Assembly (NCBI RefSeq): GCF_000520495.1
Contig: NZ_KI914687.1
Location: 25,535 to 74,668, forward strand
Origin: Arthrobacter sp. H14
Lineage (GTDB): Bacteria; Actinomycetota; Actinomycetes; Actinomycetales; Micrococcaceae
Reading direction: 5' to 3'
DNA length: 49,134 nucleotides
Shown: piece after piece, positions 1-8,539 of the stretch
Numbering within the stretch: the first letter of the stretch is position 1
Layout: every line of letters begins with the position of its first letter
The notes under the pieces: generated by a model
Told to the model about the DNA's origin: nothing
The model's input: only the letters and a program-made list of their open reading frames with translations
Databases searched by the model: none
Made by a program: the position numbers and the translations under genes

Positions 1-1252
1 CCATACCGGCCAGCGCGCCGGCATCCGACAGCCCATGCCACCAGATCCCCAGTAGCAGCAGCGGCGCGATTGTGGAAGCCGTAAAGGCGAAGACCAGCCC
101 CACGCTGCCGGCCAGGGCGAGCGAGTCAGTCATCAACGCCAGGACCAAAGGGACGACGGCCGAAAGCAGGGCCGCGATCCGGAAGCCGAACACACCGCCG
201 TCGAATACGTCCTGGCTGATCACCCCCGCCGACGAAACCAGCAGGCCCGACGTCGTCGACAGGAACGCCGCGAAGGCTCCTGCGATCACCAAAGCCGACA
301 GGAACGCACCCGCGGTGCCGCCCACCAGTTCGCCCGGGAGCAGCAGCACGGTGGAATCAGACGCGCCGGCGTTGGACAGTTCCGGAGTGTACAGCCGGGC
401 AAGGACGCCATACATGGTGGGGAAGAGGTAGAAAACGCCCAGCAGGGCGAGCACAATCAGCGTCGTCCTCCTCGCCGACGCGCCATCGGGGTTGGTATAG
501 AAACGGACGAGCACATGCGGCAACCCGAGAGTGCCGAGCAGCAGTGAGAAGACCAGCGAGACGTTCCTGTAGATTGACGGGTCCGGAACGGTATTCAGTT
601 CCTGCCGGAACGCGGCTCCGCCGTCGGTGATCGGCTGGCCGGTATTGCCGAGCACCAGCAGCGCAAAGACTATGGGTACGGCGATGGCGGTCAGTTTCAG
701 CCAGAATTGGAAGGCCTGCGCGAAGGTAATGGAGCGCATTCCGCCGGTGATCACGGAAATGCAGACCACCACCATGACGACGACGGCGCCCAGCCACGAC
801 GGCAGCCCGGTCGCGATGCCCAGGGTCAACGCCGCACCGTGCAGCTGCGGAACGATGTAGAGCCAGCTGACCACGATGACCAGGATGCTGGTGAAGCCGC
901 GGGCCTGCCGGGATTGCAGCCGCGCCTCAGCGAAATCCGGAACGGTGTACGCGCCCGAGCGGCGCAGGGGAGCGGCGACAAAGAGCAGCAGCATCAGGTA
1001 CCCGGCGGTGTAGCCAATTGGAAACCAAAGCCCGTCGACGCCGGAAATCAGGATCAGTCCTGCCACGCCCAGGAAACTCGCGGCCGACAGGTATTCGCCG
1101 CCGATCGCGGAGGCATTCCACCACGGCGGCACCGTGCGCGAGGCGACATAGAAATCCCCGGTCGTGCGGGAAATGCGCAGGCCGTAAATACTGATCACCA
1201 CCGTCATGATCGACACGGCTGCGATGGCGGCATAGCCGATCAGCGGATTCAC
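1..1252 (-). CDS. Sodium:solute symporter, acetate-permease type (C-terminus beyond window)
   Basis: Translating the minus strand from the GTG at 1252 gives an uninterrupted, very hydrophobic frame to the window edge (about 417 residues). It carries sodium:solute symporter (SSS) features: GGEYLSAASFLG near residue 50, followed by a run of transmembrane helices with GLPHVLVRFYT in the middle. This is the cation/acetate or monocarboxylate symporter branch, which imports small organic acids with Na+ or H+ across the cytoplasmic membrane. The start lies 2 nt after the stop of the small membrane-protein gene upstream, so the two are surely cotranscribed behind the LytS/LytTR genes. The same residues recur in the second symporter at 4307-5929, so the two are paralogues. 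The C-terminal helices are outside the window. Substrate is not readable from sequence; acetate, pyruvate or propionate are candidates. Confidence 0.88.
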   Translation of the reverse strand, partial: MNPLIGYAAIAAVSIMTVVISIYGLRISRTTGDFYVASRTVPPWWNASAIGGEYLSAASFLGVAGLILISGVDGLWFPIGYTAGYLMLLLFVAAPLRRSGAYTVPDFAEARLQSRQARGFTSILVIVVSWLYIVPQLHGAALTLGIATGLPSWLGAVVVMVVVCISVITGGMRSITFAQAFQFWLKLTAIAVPIVFALLVLGNTGQPITDGGAAFRQELNTVPDPSIYRNVSLVFSLLLGTLGLPHVLVRFYTNPDGASARRTTLIVLALLGVFYLFPTMYGVLARLYTPELSNAGASDSTVLLLPGELVGGTAGAFLSALVIAGAFAAFLSTTSGLLVSSAGVISQDVFDGGVFGFRIAALLSAVVPLVLALMTDSLALAGSVGLVFAFTASTIAPLLLLGIWWHGLSDAGALAGM

Positions 1253-1254
1253 GC

Positions 1255-1689
1255 CTACTGCTCACCCACCAGATCCCGGTACCGTGCTTCATTCCGGGTG
1301 GCGCTGCGGATATACAACCAGGCGCACAGGCACATCACCGGGTAGATCAGCGCGCCAAGGATCAGCCAGGAGACGGGAATCGTCAGGACGGAGACATCCT
1401 CCAGAACCGGAAACAGCCCCATCAGCACGGGCACCCCGAGCAGGATCAGCAAGAACCCGCCTGCCACGACGAGCGCGAGGCGCAACTGGCTGCGGATCAA
1501 CGACCTGACGAAGACGTCGCCGACGGCGGAATGCTCGGCCACTTCGCGCGACAGCCGGAAACTGTCCGGGGCGACCGTTGCCTTCGACCGCGGCGCCGTA
1601 ACGCGCACCCGTTCCGGCCGGTTCTGCCCGGGATTTTCGCTTCCCGGTTTTGGTTTGCCGCTCCCTGGTCCGGTATCGCTCCCCGTCAC
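1255..1689 (-). CDS. Small DUF485-like membrane protein, partner of the symporter
   Basis: This 144-residue protein has a charged, Pro/Gly-rich N-terminal tail of about 60 residues, then two hydrophobic segments and a short basic C-terminus (LYIRSATRNEARYRD). That layout matches the DUF485 family, whose members are encoded directly upstream of acetate-type SSS permeases and are thought to assist them. I chose the GTG at 1689 because it overlaps the stop of the response-regulator gene (GTGA), a coupling pattern repeated through the window. The frame stays open further upstream, but that part lies inside the regulator gene. Similarity to DUF485 is weaker than for the 3951-4310 gene, so the family call rests partly on position. 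Confidence 0.72.
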   Translation of the reverse strand: MTGSDTGPGSGKPKPGSENPGQNRPERVRVTAPRSKATVAPDSFRLSREVAEHSAVGDVFVRSLIRSQLRLALVVAGGFLLILLGVPVLMGLFPVLEDVSVLTIPVSWLILGALIYPVMCLCAWLYIRSATRNEARYRDLVGEQ

Positions 1690-2405
1690 GATTGCGGCCT
1701 GATCCTCGTCGTCTCCAGCACCCGGCGCAACAGCGGAAGGTGGCGGCGGCTGACCGGCAGTTGCACATCGTCCAACGTGACACTGGCCCGGCCTGCCGTG
1801 AGCTTCACCGACGTCACGTAATTCATGGACACCAGATAGGAGCGGTGGATCCGGACGAAATCCTGTGCGGACCACTGCTGTTGAAGATCGGTTAGCGGAA
1901 TCCGGACAAGGTAGCTGGAATCGGCGGTGTGCAATCGCGCGTAGTCGCCCTGCGCCTGGACGTATCGAACCTCATCGAGGCGGATCATCCTGGTGATCCC
2001 GCCCTGGTCGACCGTAATCACATCGGCCTTGTCGTCGCCGTCGTCCCTGATTTCACGGATCCGGCCGATTGTTTCCATCAGCCTTTCCGGCCGGACCGGC
2101 TTGAGCAGATAGTCCACGGCAGCCAGATTGAAAGCTTCCAGCGCAAGGTCATCATCAGCAGTGACAAAGACGACGGCGGGAGGTTTGGTGAAACGCGAAA
2201 TCACCCGGGCGATGTCGAGCCCGGACAGAGCCGGCATATGAATGTCGAGGAACAGCGCATCGACGTCGTGATCCTCCAGGGCTCGCAAAGCCTCGGCGCC
2301 GCTGGTGGCCCGGTGGATGGCGCCAATCCGATCGTCCTGGCCCAGCAAATAGGCGAGTTCCTCCACGGCGGGGAGTTCGTCATCGGCAACGACCACGTTC
2401 AGCAT
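1686..2405 (-). CDS. LytTR-family response regulator
   Basis: A 239-residue two-domain regulator. The receiver spans residues 1-120, with the acidic pair D8/D9, phospho-acceptor D54 in LFLDIHMP and the conserved lysine in YLLKPVRPE. A LytTR DNA-binding domain follows (about 138-235), recognisable from VRYVQAQGDYARLHT and FVRIHRSYLVSMNYV. LytTR regulators bind imperfect direct repeats and pair with LytS-type kinases; the kinase gene lies 20 nt upstream on the same strand. The downstream partner and symporter genes follow without a gap, so the likely role is control of organic-acid uptake on one or both sides of the locus. The specific ligand is unknown. Confidence 0.93.
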   Translation of the reverse strand: MLNVVVADDELPAVEELAYLLGQDDRIGAIHRATSGAEALRALEDHDVDALFLDIHMPALSGLDIARVISRFTKPPAVVFVTADDDLALEAFNLAAVDYLLKPVRPERLMETIGRIREIRDDGDDKADVITVDQGGITRMIRLDEVRYVQAQGDYARLHTADSSYLVRIPLTDLQQQWSAQDFVRIHRSYLVSMNYVTSVKLTAGRASVTLDDVQLPVSRRHLPLLRRVLETTRIRPQS

Positions 2406-2425
2406 GGGTTAAACATTACTGTGCC

Positions 2426-3646
2426 TCACGGTTGGTGGTCCGGCTGGAACTTTGGCACCCGCAAGGTGATCAACGTTCCCGCGCCGGGCGCCGTGTCCAC
2501 GACAAGACCGTGATCATCGCCGTAGACCTGCCGCAGCCGGGAATCCACATTCCGCAGGCCCACATGGTCGCCGGCGGCATGTCCGGCCAGGACCGAGCGA
2601 AGATGTTCCGGATCCATCCCCACGCCATCGTCTTCAATCGTCACCTCTGCATGAGGGCCGGCGTCGTGCGCCTTGATTTCAATATGGCCGACGCCGTCCT
2701 TCCGCTCCAACCCATGGCGGACCGCGTTTTCGACCAGCGGCTGCAGCGACAGATATGGCACGACGGTACTCAGCACCTCCGGACCGATCTGCAGACTCAC
2801 CTGCAGGCGCTCGCCGAACCGGGCACGTTCCAGCAGCAGGTATCTGTCGATCGCCTTGAGCTCTTCCGCCAGCGTGGTGAAGTCGCCGTGCCGGCGGAAG
2901 GAGTAGCGGGTGAAATCGGCGAACTCAACTACGAGTTCACGGGCGCGGGCCGGATCGGTGTGGATGAACGAGGCGATGGCGTTCAGGGAGTTGTAGATGA
3001 AGTGCGGACTGATCTGCGCCCTCAGCGCCCGGACCTCGGCCTCTATGAGTTGGTTTTTCGAGGAGTCGAGGTCGGCCAGTTCAACCTGCGTCGACACCCA
3101 CGCAGCCACTTCGTTCGCAGCACGGATCAGCCCCGCACCCACATGCGGCGCATAGGCCCCAACAGTGCCCACCACGCGCGGACCGACCTGGATAGGGGAG
3201 AAGACCGCCTCGCGGAGGGGAGATTGCGGGTCCGGTCCAGCTGCGCCCCGTCCAGCAGGTCCCGCCGCCTGCAAATCACCCTTGCGGAAGACTTGCGTCC
3301 GGCCGGTGGACAGCACCTTTCCCGCGAGCCTCATCGCAGCATCAGGATTGGCATCGCCCGGACCATCCCACGCCAGCTGCGCCGACTCATCCGTGAGTGT
3401 CAGGGCTTCGCAGGCCAGCAGCGTCCGAAGGTGCCGGCTCGCCTTGGCCGCACCTTCCGGATCCAGGCCCTGCCGCAGATACTTCGACGCAAGCGCTGCG
3501 GTGTGCAGCGTCCTATAGGTCGCTTGGTCGGCGTCGCTGCCTAGATCCCTGGGCCGCGACAGCTTAAATCCAATTGCCAAGACAACAACCACTGCGGCAA
3601 GAACGACGGCGGCGATCACCAGCAGCTCGGCGGCGGAGATAGGCAT
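2426..3646 (-). CDS. LytS/YpdA-type sensor histidine kinase
   Basis: A 406-residue kinase with one N-terminal transmembrane helix (about residues 6-27), a central region of about 150 residues that looks GAF-like, and the His_kinase domain typical of LytS/YpdA proteins. The phospho-acceptor is H215 in QISPHFIYNSLN. The C-terminal HATPase has an N-box (PLVENAVRHGLE) and a G-box (IEDDGVGM). With a single helix and no large external loop, the signal is probably cytoplasmic or membrane-borne rather than periplasmic. It should phosphorylate the LytTR regulator at 1686-2405. The gene is divergent from the DUF485/symporter pair at 3951-5929 across a 304-bp spacer, so a single kinase may serve two transporters. 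Confidence 0.92.
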   Translation of the reverse strand: MPISAAELLVIAAVVLAAVVVVLAIGFKLSRPRDLGSDADQATYRTLHTAALASKYLRQGLDPEGAAKASRHLRTLLACEALTLTDESAQLAWDGPGDANPDAAMRLAGKVLSTGRTQVFRKGDLQAAGPAGRGAAGPDPQSPLREAVFSPIQVGPRVVGTVGAYAPHVGAGLIRAANEVAAWVSTQVELADLDSSKNQLIEAEVRALRAQISPHFIYNSLNAIASFIHTDPARARELVVEFADFTRYSFRRHGDFTTLAEELKAIDRYLLLERARFGERLQVSLQIGPEVLSTVVPYLSLQPLVENAVRHGLERKDGVGHIEIKAHDAGPHAEVTIEDDGVGMDPEHLRSVLAGHAAGDHVGLRNVDSRLRQVYGDDHGLVVDTAPGAGTLITLRVPKFQPDHQP

Positions 3647-3864
3647 GAAGACAACCTTATCGGCAGGAGTGCCAGAGGAAACGTGGGCGGCTCAGAAGGG
3701 CGGGACTTGCGGCCGATTGGCTGTCGCCAGGTCGTCCAACACCCAAATCGGCCGCTTTGGAAGTCTGCCGTTCATCGTCACAGCCGACCGTTCAACGCAT
3801 GCAGCACGCCTTCCACCGATGCGGTCGCTGCCGGGGCTAGGAAATAGGCATCGCGGCGTACAAA

Positions 3865-3880
3865 AGTGACTACAGTCACA
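3865..3880. promoter_or_regulatory. CRP/GlxR-like palindrome in the 3647-3950 divergent spacer
   Basis: The 304-bp gap between the kinase gene and the DUF485 gene contains AGTGACTACAGTCACA. It matches the CRP-family consensus TGTGA-N6-TCACA at 9 of 10 positions and contains perfect 6-bp arms (GTGACT/AGTCAC). It sits about 70 bp upstream of the DUF485 start. In Corynebacterium, GlxR (a CRP homologue) controls acetate-type transport and metabolism, so the placement is sensible. I see no convincing -35/-10 pair nearby and nothing else notable in the rest of this spacer. Confidence 0.5.
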
Positions 3881-3950
3881 TGAACGCGTCTGAGAGTCAG
3901 GAAAGAGCCCGTCTCCGAAGTGCGCGACTATGTCCACCCAAGGAGGAATT

Positions 3951-4310
3951 ATGGCGGACGATACCCCGCCGACCGATGAGGAACTTGAAGCCGCGGTCGA
4001 CTTCGAAGTAGTGCAGAAATCCGAACAATTCCAGACGCTGCGGAAACGCCACCGGAGTTTTGTCTTCCCAATGGCGATTGCCTTTTTGCTCTGGTACTTC
4101 CTCTACGTGTTGTTGGCTGACTATGCGCACGAATTCATGTCCACCCCCGTTTTCGGAAATATCAACATCGGATTGCTTTTGGGCCTGCTGCAGTTCGTCA
4201 CCACGTTCGGAATCACCATGTGGTACGTCAGCTATGCGAATAAGCGGCTGGATCCCATCGCGGCAGACATGCGGCGGGACCTGGAGCAGATCACGGAGGA
4301 GAAGAAGTGA
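3951..4310 (+). CDS. DUF485 membrane protein, symporter partner
   Basis: A 119-residue protein with an acidic N-terminus, a conserved stretch QTLRKRHRSFVFP, two transmembrane helices and the typical DUF485 end (ISYANKR-like: VSYANKRLDPIAAD), followed by a charged tail. DUF485 proteins (YjcH in E. coli) are encoded next to the acetate permease ActP. An in-frame ATG exists at 3930, but the ATG at 3951 has an excellent ribosome-binding site (AAGGAGG at 3940-3946), so I take the latter. Its stop overlaps the GTG start of the symporter by four bases, indicating translational coupling and probably equimolar production. Confidence 0.92.
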   Translation: MADDTPPTDEELEAAVDFEVVQKSEQFQTLRKRHRSFVFPMAIAFLLWYFLYVLLADYAHEFMSTPVFGNINIGLLLGLLQFVTTFGITMWYVSYANKRLDPIAADMRRDLEQITEEKK

Positions 4311-5929
4311 GCAATATCAACATCCTCGCCCAGACCGGAGCTGAGGAAACGGTGGGAAGTCCGTGGGTTAACATCACGATCTTTGCGCTGTTCGTCAGCG
4401 TTACCCTGATCGTCGTGCTCCGCGCGAGCCGGAACAATAAGACGGCGGCGGATTACTATGCGGCCGGCCGTTCATTCACCGGACCACAGAACGGTACCGC
4501 CATCGCCGGCGATTACCTTTCCGCTGCGTCGTTCCTCGGCATCGTCGGCGCGATCGCGATCAATGGTTATGACGGCTTCCTTTACTCCATCGGTTTCCTG
4601 GTTGCCTGGCTGGTCGCACTGCTGCTGGTCGCTGAACTTATGCGCAACACCGGCAAATTCACGATGGCGGATGTCCTCTCCTTCCGCTTGAAGCAGCGTC
4701 CGATCAGAATCGCTGCAGCCATCACCACCCTGGCCGTATGTTTCTTCTACCTGTTGGCACAGATGGCAGGCGCGGGAGCACTCGTATCGCTGTTGTTGGG
4801 CATCCGGGATGAGCTCGGCCAGTCACTGGTGATCACCGTCGTCGGCGGCTTGATGATTTTGTACGTGCTGGTTGGCGGGATGAAAGGCACCACCTGGGTG
4901 CAGATTATCAAGGCTTGCCTGCTCATCACCGGCGCGGCCGCAATGACCATCTGGGTCCTTGCGCTGCACGGATTCAATCTTTCGGAACTGCTCGGACATG
5001 CCGTCGAAACCGCCGGTACTTCGGATATCCTCAACCCCGGTGGTGCATATGGAGACAATGCCACGACCAAGTTGGACTTCATCTCCCTTGCCCTGGCATT
5101 GGTACTGGGAACGGCCGCACTGCCGCACGTTTTGATGCGCTTCTACACTGTGCCGACGGCCAAGGAAGCCCGGCGCTCAGTCGTTTGGGCAATCTGGCTG
5201 ATCGGTTTGTTCTATCTGTTCACGCTGGTGCTGGGCTACGGGGCCGGAGCGCTGATTGGCGCCGACAGGATCGAAAATGCGCCGGGTGGCGTAAATTCGG
5301 CCGCACCGCTGCTGGCCTTCGAATTGGGCGGTCCACTGCTGCTTGGCTTTATCTCGGCGGTGGCGTTTGCAACGATCCTCGCGGTCGTGGCAGGACTAAC
5401 TATTACCGCAGCAGCCTCCTTTGCACATGACATCTACGCCAACGTGGTCAAGAAGGGGAATGTGCCGCCCGATGGCGAGGTTAAGGTGGCGCGTCGGACC
5501 GTCGTCGTCATCGGTGTCATTTCCATTCTTGGAGGTATCGGCGCTCAAGGACAGAACGTGGCATTCCTTGTCGCCCTGGCCTTCGCCGTGGCAGCCAGTG
5601 CGAACCTGCCGACCATCATCTACTCACTGTTCTGGCGTCGGTTCACCACGAGGGGAGCGGTTTGGAGCATGTACGGCGGCCTCGGCACAGCTATGCTGCT
5701 CATCGCATTCTCGCCGGTTGTCTCCGGAACAGAAACGTCGATGATCGAGGGAGCCGATTTCGCCTGGTTCCCGCTGAGTAACCCGGGCATCGTTTCCATC
5801 CCGCTGGCGTTCCTGCTCGGCTGGTTGGGAACTGTCACGGATAAGAAGTTGGAAAACGTCCAAAAGCAGGCCGAAATGGAAGTACGGTCGCTGACCGGTG
5901 TTGGAGCCGAAAAGGCAGTCGAACACTAG
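4307..5929 (+). CDS. Cation/acetate symporter (ActP/MctC-like)
   Basis: A 540-residue SSS-family permease with about 13 predicted transmembrane helices. Diagnostic pieces are the GDYLSAASFLGIVG stretch near residues 68-82, ALPHVLMRFYTVP in the middle and the late helices with FAVAASANLPTI. Relatives import acetate, propionate or pyruvate driven by the cation gradient. The GTG start overlaps the DUF485 stop. The gene ends just before a rho-independent terminator, so the DUF485-symporter pair forms a two-gene unit. A CRP/GlxR-like site lies upstream. The paralogue at the left edge of the window has a different flanking partner gene but the same core motifs. Acetate is the likeliest substrate by family, but sequence alone does not settle it. 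Confidence 0.92.
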   Translation: MSNINILAQTGAEETVGSPWVNITIFALFVSVTLIVVLRASRNNKTAADYYAAGRSFTGPQNGTAIAGDYLSAASFLGIVGAIAINGYDGFLYSIGFLVAWLVALLLVAELMRNTGKFTMADVLSFRLKQRPIRIAAAITTLAVCFFYLLAQMAGAGALVSLLLGIRDELGQSLVITVVGGLMILYVLVGGMKGTTWVQIIKACLLITGAAAMTIWVLALHGFNLSELLGHAVETAGTSDILNPGGAYGDNATTKLDFISLALALVLGTAALPHVLMRFYTVPTAKEARRSVVWAIWLIGLFYLFTLVLGYGAGALIGADRIENAPGGVNSAAPLLAFELGGPLLLGFISAVAFATILAVVAGLTITAAASFAHDIYANVVKKGNVPPDGEVKVARRTVVVIGVISILGGIGAQGQNVAFLVALAFAVAASANLPTIIYSLFWRRFTTRGAVWSMYGGLGTAMLLIAFSPVVSGTETSMIEGADFAWFPLSNPGIVSIPLAFLLGWLGTVTDKKLENVQKQAEMEVRSLTGVGAEKAVEH

Positions 5930-5945
5930 TCAGGCATTACACGAG

Positions 5946-5979
5946 CGGCCCCCGGCAGATCTTTGTTGGGGGCCGTTTC
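5946..5979 (+). terminator. Rho-independent terminator after the symporter
   Basis: A perfect 8-bp GC stem (CGGCCCCC at 5946-5953 paired with GGGGGCCG at 5968-5975) with a 14-nt loop is followed by TTTCG. It lies 17 bp after the symporter stop. The remaining bases up to 6198 hold nothing I can identify. Confidence 0.75.
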
Positions 5980-6210
5980 GCGTGGGCGGCGAGGGTCGGC
6001 GCTTGGGAGGGGGATGGTCTGTGATAAGGGCGGAGTTGGATCGCGGAACGCTGAAGCCATGCGCCTACCTGAATCGCTGGGCCCCTTTCCGCGGCGGCCC
6101 CCTACCCGCGGGTTGCTCCCTACCGCGTGTTGCTGATTCCGTTATTGTTTCGTTATTCCTTCTCGTCTTCCTGTTCCAATATTGTCGGTGCCGGCTGGTG
6201 TACTGAAGGT

Positions 6211-7788
6211 ATGGCAAACGAGGAAGCTCCAGAGGGCGGGAACAGCGCAGACGCTCCCGCTGGTGTCTTTGAGCTGCCGGAATTGGCCGGACCGCTCGGC
6301 GACGTGAACCCCGGGGACTTGTCGTACCACGAAGCCACCCGGGCCCTGGTCTCGGCCGGCCAGCTTATTGCCTGGGCAGAAGGGCTCAAAGCCCGCCTGG
6401 TCATCCGCCTCTGTGACACCGCGGCAGGGACGGTGCCGCAAGCCGACCCGGTCGGACCGAACCGCAATGAAGAGGGCCTGGCCCGGATGAACGTCGAGGC
6501 CGAAGTCAGCGGCGCGCTGACGCTGGCGGGGAAGACGGCGCAGAAACTGGTCTTCGAAAGCAACGAACTGGTCGGCTCTTTCCCCTCCACTCTCGACCGC
6601 CTCGAATCCGGGACCCTGAACCGGGAGCAAGCCATGGTCATCGTCAATCAGGCACAGACCCTCCCCGAGGACGCCCAAGCGGAATTCGAACAGGAACTTC
6701 TCTCCGAAGCACCGGGATTGCCGCGGCCGAAACTGTCCGGCAAGGCGAGTCGGCTGCGGGAGCGGATGCACCCGGACTCCATCGCCCGGCGGAAGGAGAA
6801 AGCAGCCTGCGACCGCAGGATCTACCTCCAGCCCGGCGAAGACGGCATGGCCTGGTTCGGCGCGTACCTGCCCGCCGAAGCCGCCACAGCCGCATTCAAC
6901 CGCATCAACTCCGCCGCCCGGAACCTCCGCGGTCCGGACGAGGAACGAACCGGGACTCAACTGTGCGCCGACGTGTTCACCGATCTTCTCCTCGGCGCCG
7001 GCTTCACCCCCGCCGGGCCCATCGCAGGCCGGAACGACGACAACAACAACGCCGATAACCTCGATGAAGGCGCAAATCCCGGCGATCGCAGCAACCAGCC
7101 CGGCGGCAGGGGCGGGAACCCGGCACCCGGCTCAACCGGCACTACTTCCGGACAGACCGTGGCAGAGCCACACCTGCCGAACTACGACCAGATAAAGGCC
7201 GAAGTACTCGTCACCGTGCCCGTGCTGACCCTGCTGGGCCTGTCCGAAGAGCCTGCCGAGCTTGAAGGTTACGGCCCCATGGATGACGAAACCGCCCGAA
7301 AACTATGCGCGGGAGCGTCCTCGTTCAAACGGATCCTCACCCACCCCGAAACCGGGGCCATGATCTCCTTCGGCCGGGACACCTACAAAGTACCGGCAGA
7401 TCTGAAACGGATGATCCAAATCCGCGACCGATGTTGCCGCGCCCCCGGATGCAACCGGGCCGCGATGTTCACCGAACTCGACCACACGAAACCGTGGGCG
7501 GCCGGCGGGACCACCGACTACGAGTCGGTGAAGTGCTACTGCGCCAAACATCACCTGCTTAAAACCGCCTGCGGATGGAAAGACACCCAAGACAAAGATG
7601 GCACCATCACGTCCACCTCACCTGCAGGACGAACCTACACCACCAAACCCGAAGGACCCGTGCTCACCAGCCGCAAAGACGCCCGCCGCTACCGCACGGA
7701 CACCGGTCACCGTTTCGACCCCTGGGACCCCAAAAATGTTGACAACACTCCAACCGGCGACCAGGACCAAACCCCACCACCATTCTGA
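6211..7788 (+). CDS. DUF222 and HNH-endonuclease domain protein
   Basis: A 525-residue protein of the DUF222/HNH type common in Arthrobacter and mycobacteria (the 13E12 repeat family). The N-terminal two-thirds is the alpha-helical DUF222 region. A low-complexity Asn/Gly/Pro linker lies around residues 270-320. The C-terminal HNH motif reads CRAPGC...ELDHTKPW...CYCAKHH, with zinc-type cysteines and the catalytic DH pair. I chose the ATG at 6211, preceded by GAAGG, rather than an upstream in-frame start at 6127 that would add an unlikely hydrophobic tail. Such genes occur in many dispersed copies and are suspected of mobile or group-I-intron-like behaviour, but no flanking repeats or partner genes are visible here. 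The cellular role is unknown. Confidence 0.88.
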   Translation: MANEEAPEGGNSADAPAGVFELPELAGPLGDVNPGDLSYHEATRALVSAGQLIAWAEGLKARLVIRLCDTAAGTVPQADPVGPNRNEEGLARMNVEAEVSGALTLAGKTAQKLVFESNELVGSFPSTLDRLESGTLNREQAMVIVNQAQTLPEDAQAEFEQELLSEAPGLPRPKLSGKASRLRERMHPDSIARRKEKAACDRRIYLQPGEDGMAWFGAYLPAEAATAAFNRINSAARNLRGPDEERTGTQLCADVFTDLLLGAGFTPAGPIAGRNDDNNNADNLDEGANPGDRSNQPGGRGGNPAPGSTGTTSGQTVAEPHLPNYDQIKAEVLVTVPVLTLLGLSEEPAELEGYGPMDDETARKLCAGASSFKRILTHPETGAMISFGRDTYKVPADLKRMIQIRDRCCRAPGCNRAAMFTELDHTKPWAAGGTTDYESVKCYCAKHHLLKTACGWKDTQDKDGTITSTSPAGRTYTTKPEGPVLTSRKDARRYRTDTGHRFDPWDPKNVDNTPTGDQDQTPPPF

Positions 7789-7823
7789 AACGGCGGTGGT
7801 ATTCATAGCCAACAACAAAAAGA

Positions 7824-7858
7824 GCCGCCCTGCTGAATAGGTATCCAGGCAGGGCGGC
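7824..7858. terminator. Bidirectional terminator between convergent genes
   Basis: A perfect 10-bp inverted repeat, GCCGCCCTGC (7824-7833) and GCAGGGCGGC (7849-7858), with a 15-nt loop. On the minus strand it is followed by a T-rich run (CTTTTTGTTGTT); on the plus strand by AGTTTA. It separates the HNH gene from the convergent membrane-protein operon and can serve both. Confidence 0.82.
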
Positions 7859-7870
7859 AGTTTACAGCGG

Positions 7871-8539
7871 TCAGTGGCCGATATGCTCCAACTTGTCGAG
7901 ATCAGCCTTATCGACAGCAGCACCGTCGGCTGGAGTTCCGTGGCTGCCATGCGGAACAGCAAAGTCACCGGCTGTTGTGGCGGCCAGTCCCGGGACAGTA
8001 ATGGCAGAGACCAGCGTCGCGGCCGCTGCCAGGCCAAGCAAGAGCTTTGCCGCTGGAAGGGATCCGCTGGTGGGCCGGGGGCCAAGCCGCCGCAGATACC
8101 CAACCGCGGCCAGCATGATCAGCTGAAGGGCCAGGGCTCCGGCCACTGTGGCGTCGAATTCACTTGCTTCTGAAGTCGAGATCCAAACTGAGTGGACCAA
8201 AGAACCAAGCAACATCATCGATGTGAGGGAAAGCATCGACACCATTGGTTTCACCCGGACGATGACGCCTCTGCGCATCGTCATAATCGACCATGCGACG
8301 AGGCACAGGGCCCACAACCCGGCCACAACGGCGGCTGGGTAGGTCACTGCACCAAACTCGGATGAGGCGTAAGCCAGATTGGAACTTATGCCGAATGTCA
8401 ACAAAGCGGCACCGAATCCGGCGAATGCGGCCAGCAATCGGGTGGCTTCGCGCAGCACGGTTCCTTCAGAGGCACGGTCAGGTTGCTGCACCGGCGAAAA
8501 CGATGCCGGTGCAGCAACCCCTGCGTAATTGGCCATCAC
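7871..8539 (-). CDS. Uncharacterised membrane protein, multi-helix
   Basis: I do not recognise a named family. The 222-residue product has about 30 polar residues, then four to five hydrophobic helices (around 35-55, 65-85, 98-115, 128-148 and 165-185). A hydrophilic C-terminal tail contains several histidines (PHGSHG ... LEHIGH) and could be extracytoplasmic. The start is GTG at 8539 or ATG one codon further in; the choice does not alter the protein materially. The start lies directly after the stop of the DUF4383 gene, so the two form one operon ending at the terminator at 7824-7858. A membrane-embedded accessory or metal-interacting role is conceivable, but there is no direct evidence. Confidence 0.7.
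   Translation of the reverse strand: MMANYAGVAAPASFSPVQQPDRASEGTVLREATRLLAAFAGFGAALLTFGISSNLAYASSEFGAVTYPAAVVAGLWALCLVAWSIMTMRRGVIVRVKPMVSMLSLTSMMLLGSLVHSVWISTSEASEFDATVAGALALQLIMLAAVGYLRRLGPRPTSGSLPAAKLLLGLAAAATLVSAITVPGLAATTAGDFAVPHGSHGTPADGAAVDKADLDKLEHIGH

Noticed and set aside
6211-7788. A mobile element around the DUF222/HNH gene
   Set aside because: No terminal inverted repeats, target duplications, transposase or intron structure are visible; only the gene itself belongs to a repeated family.
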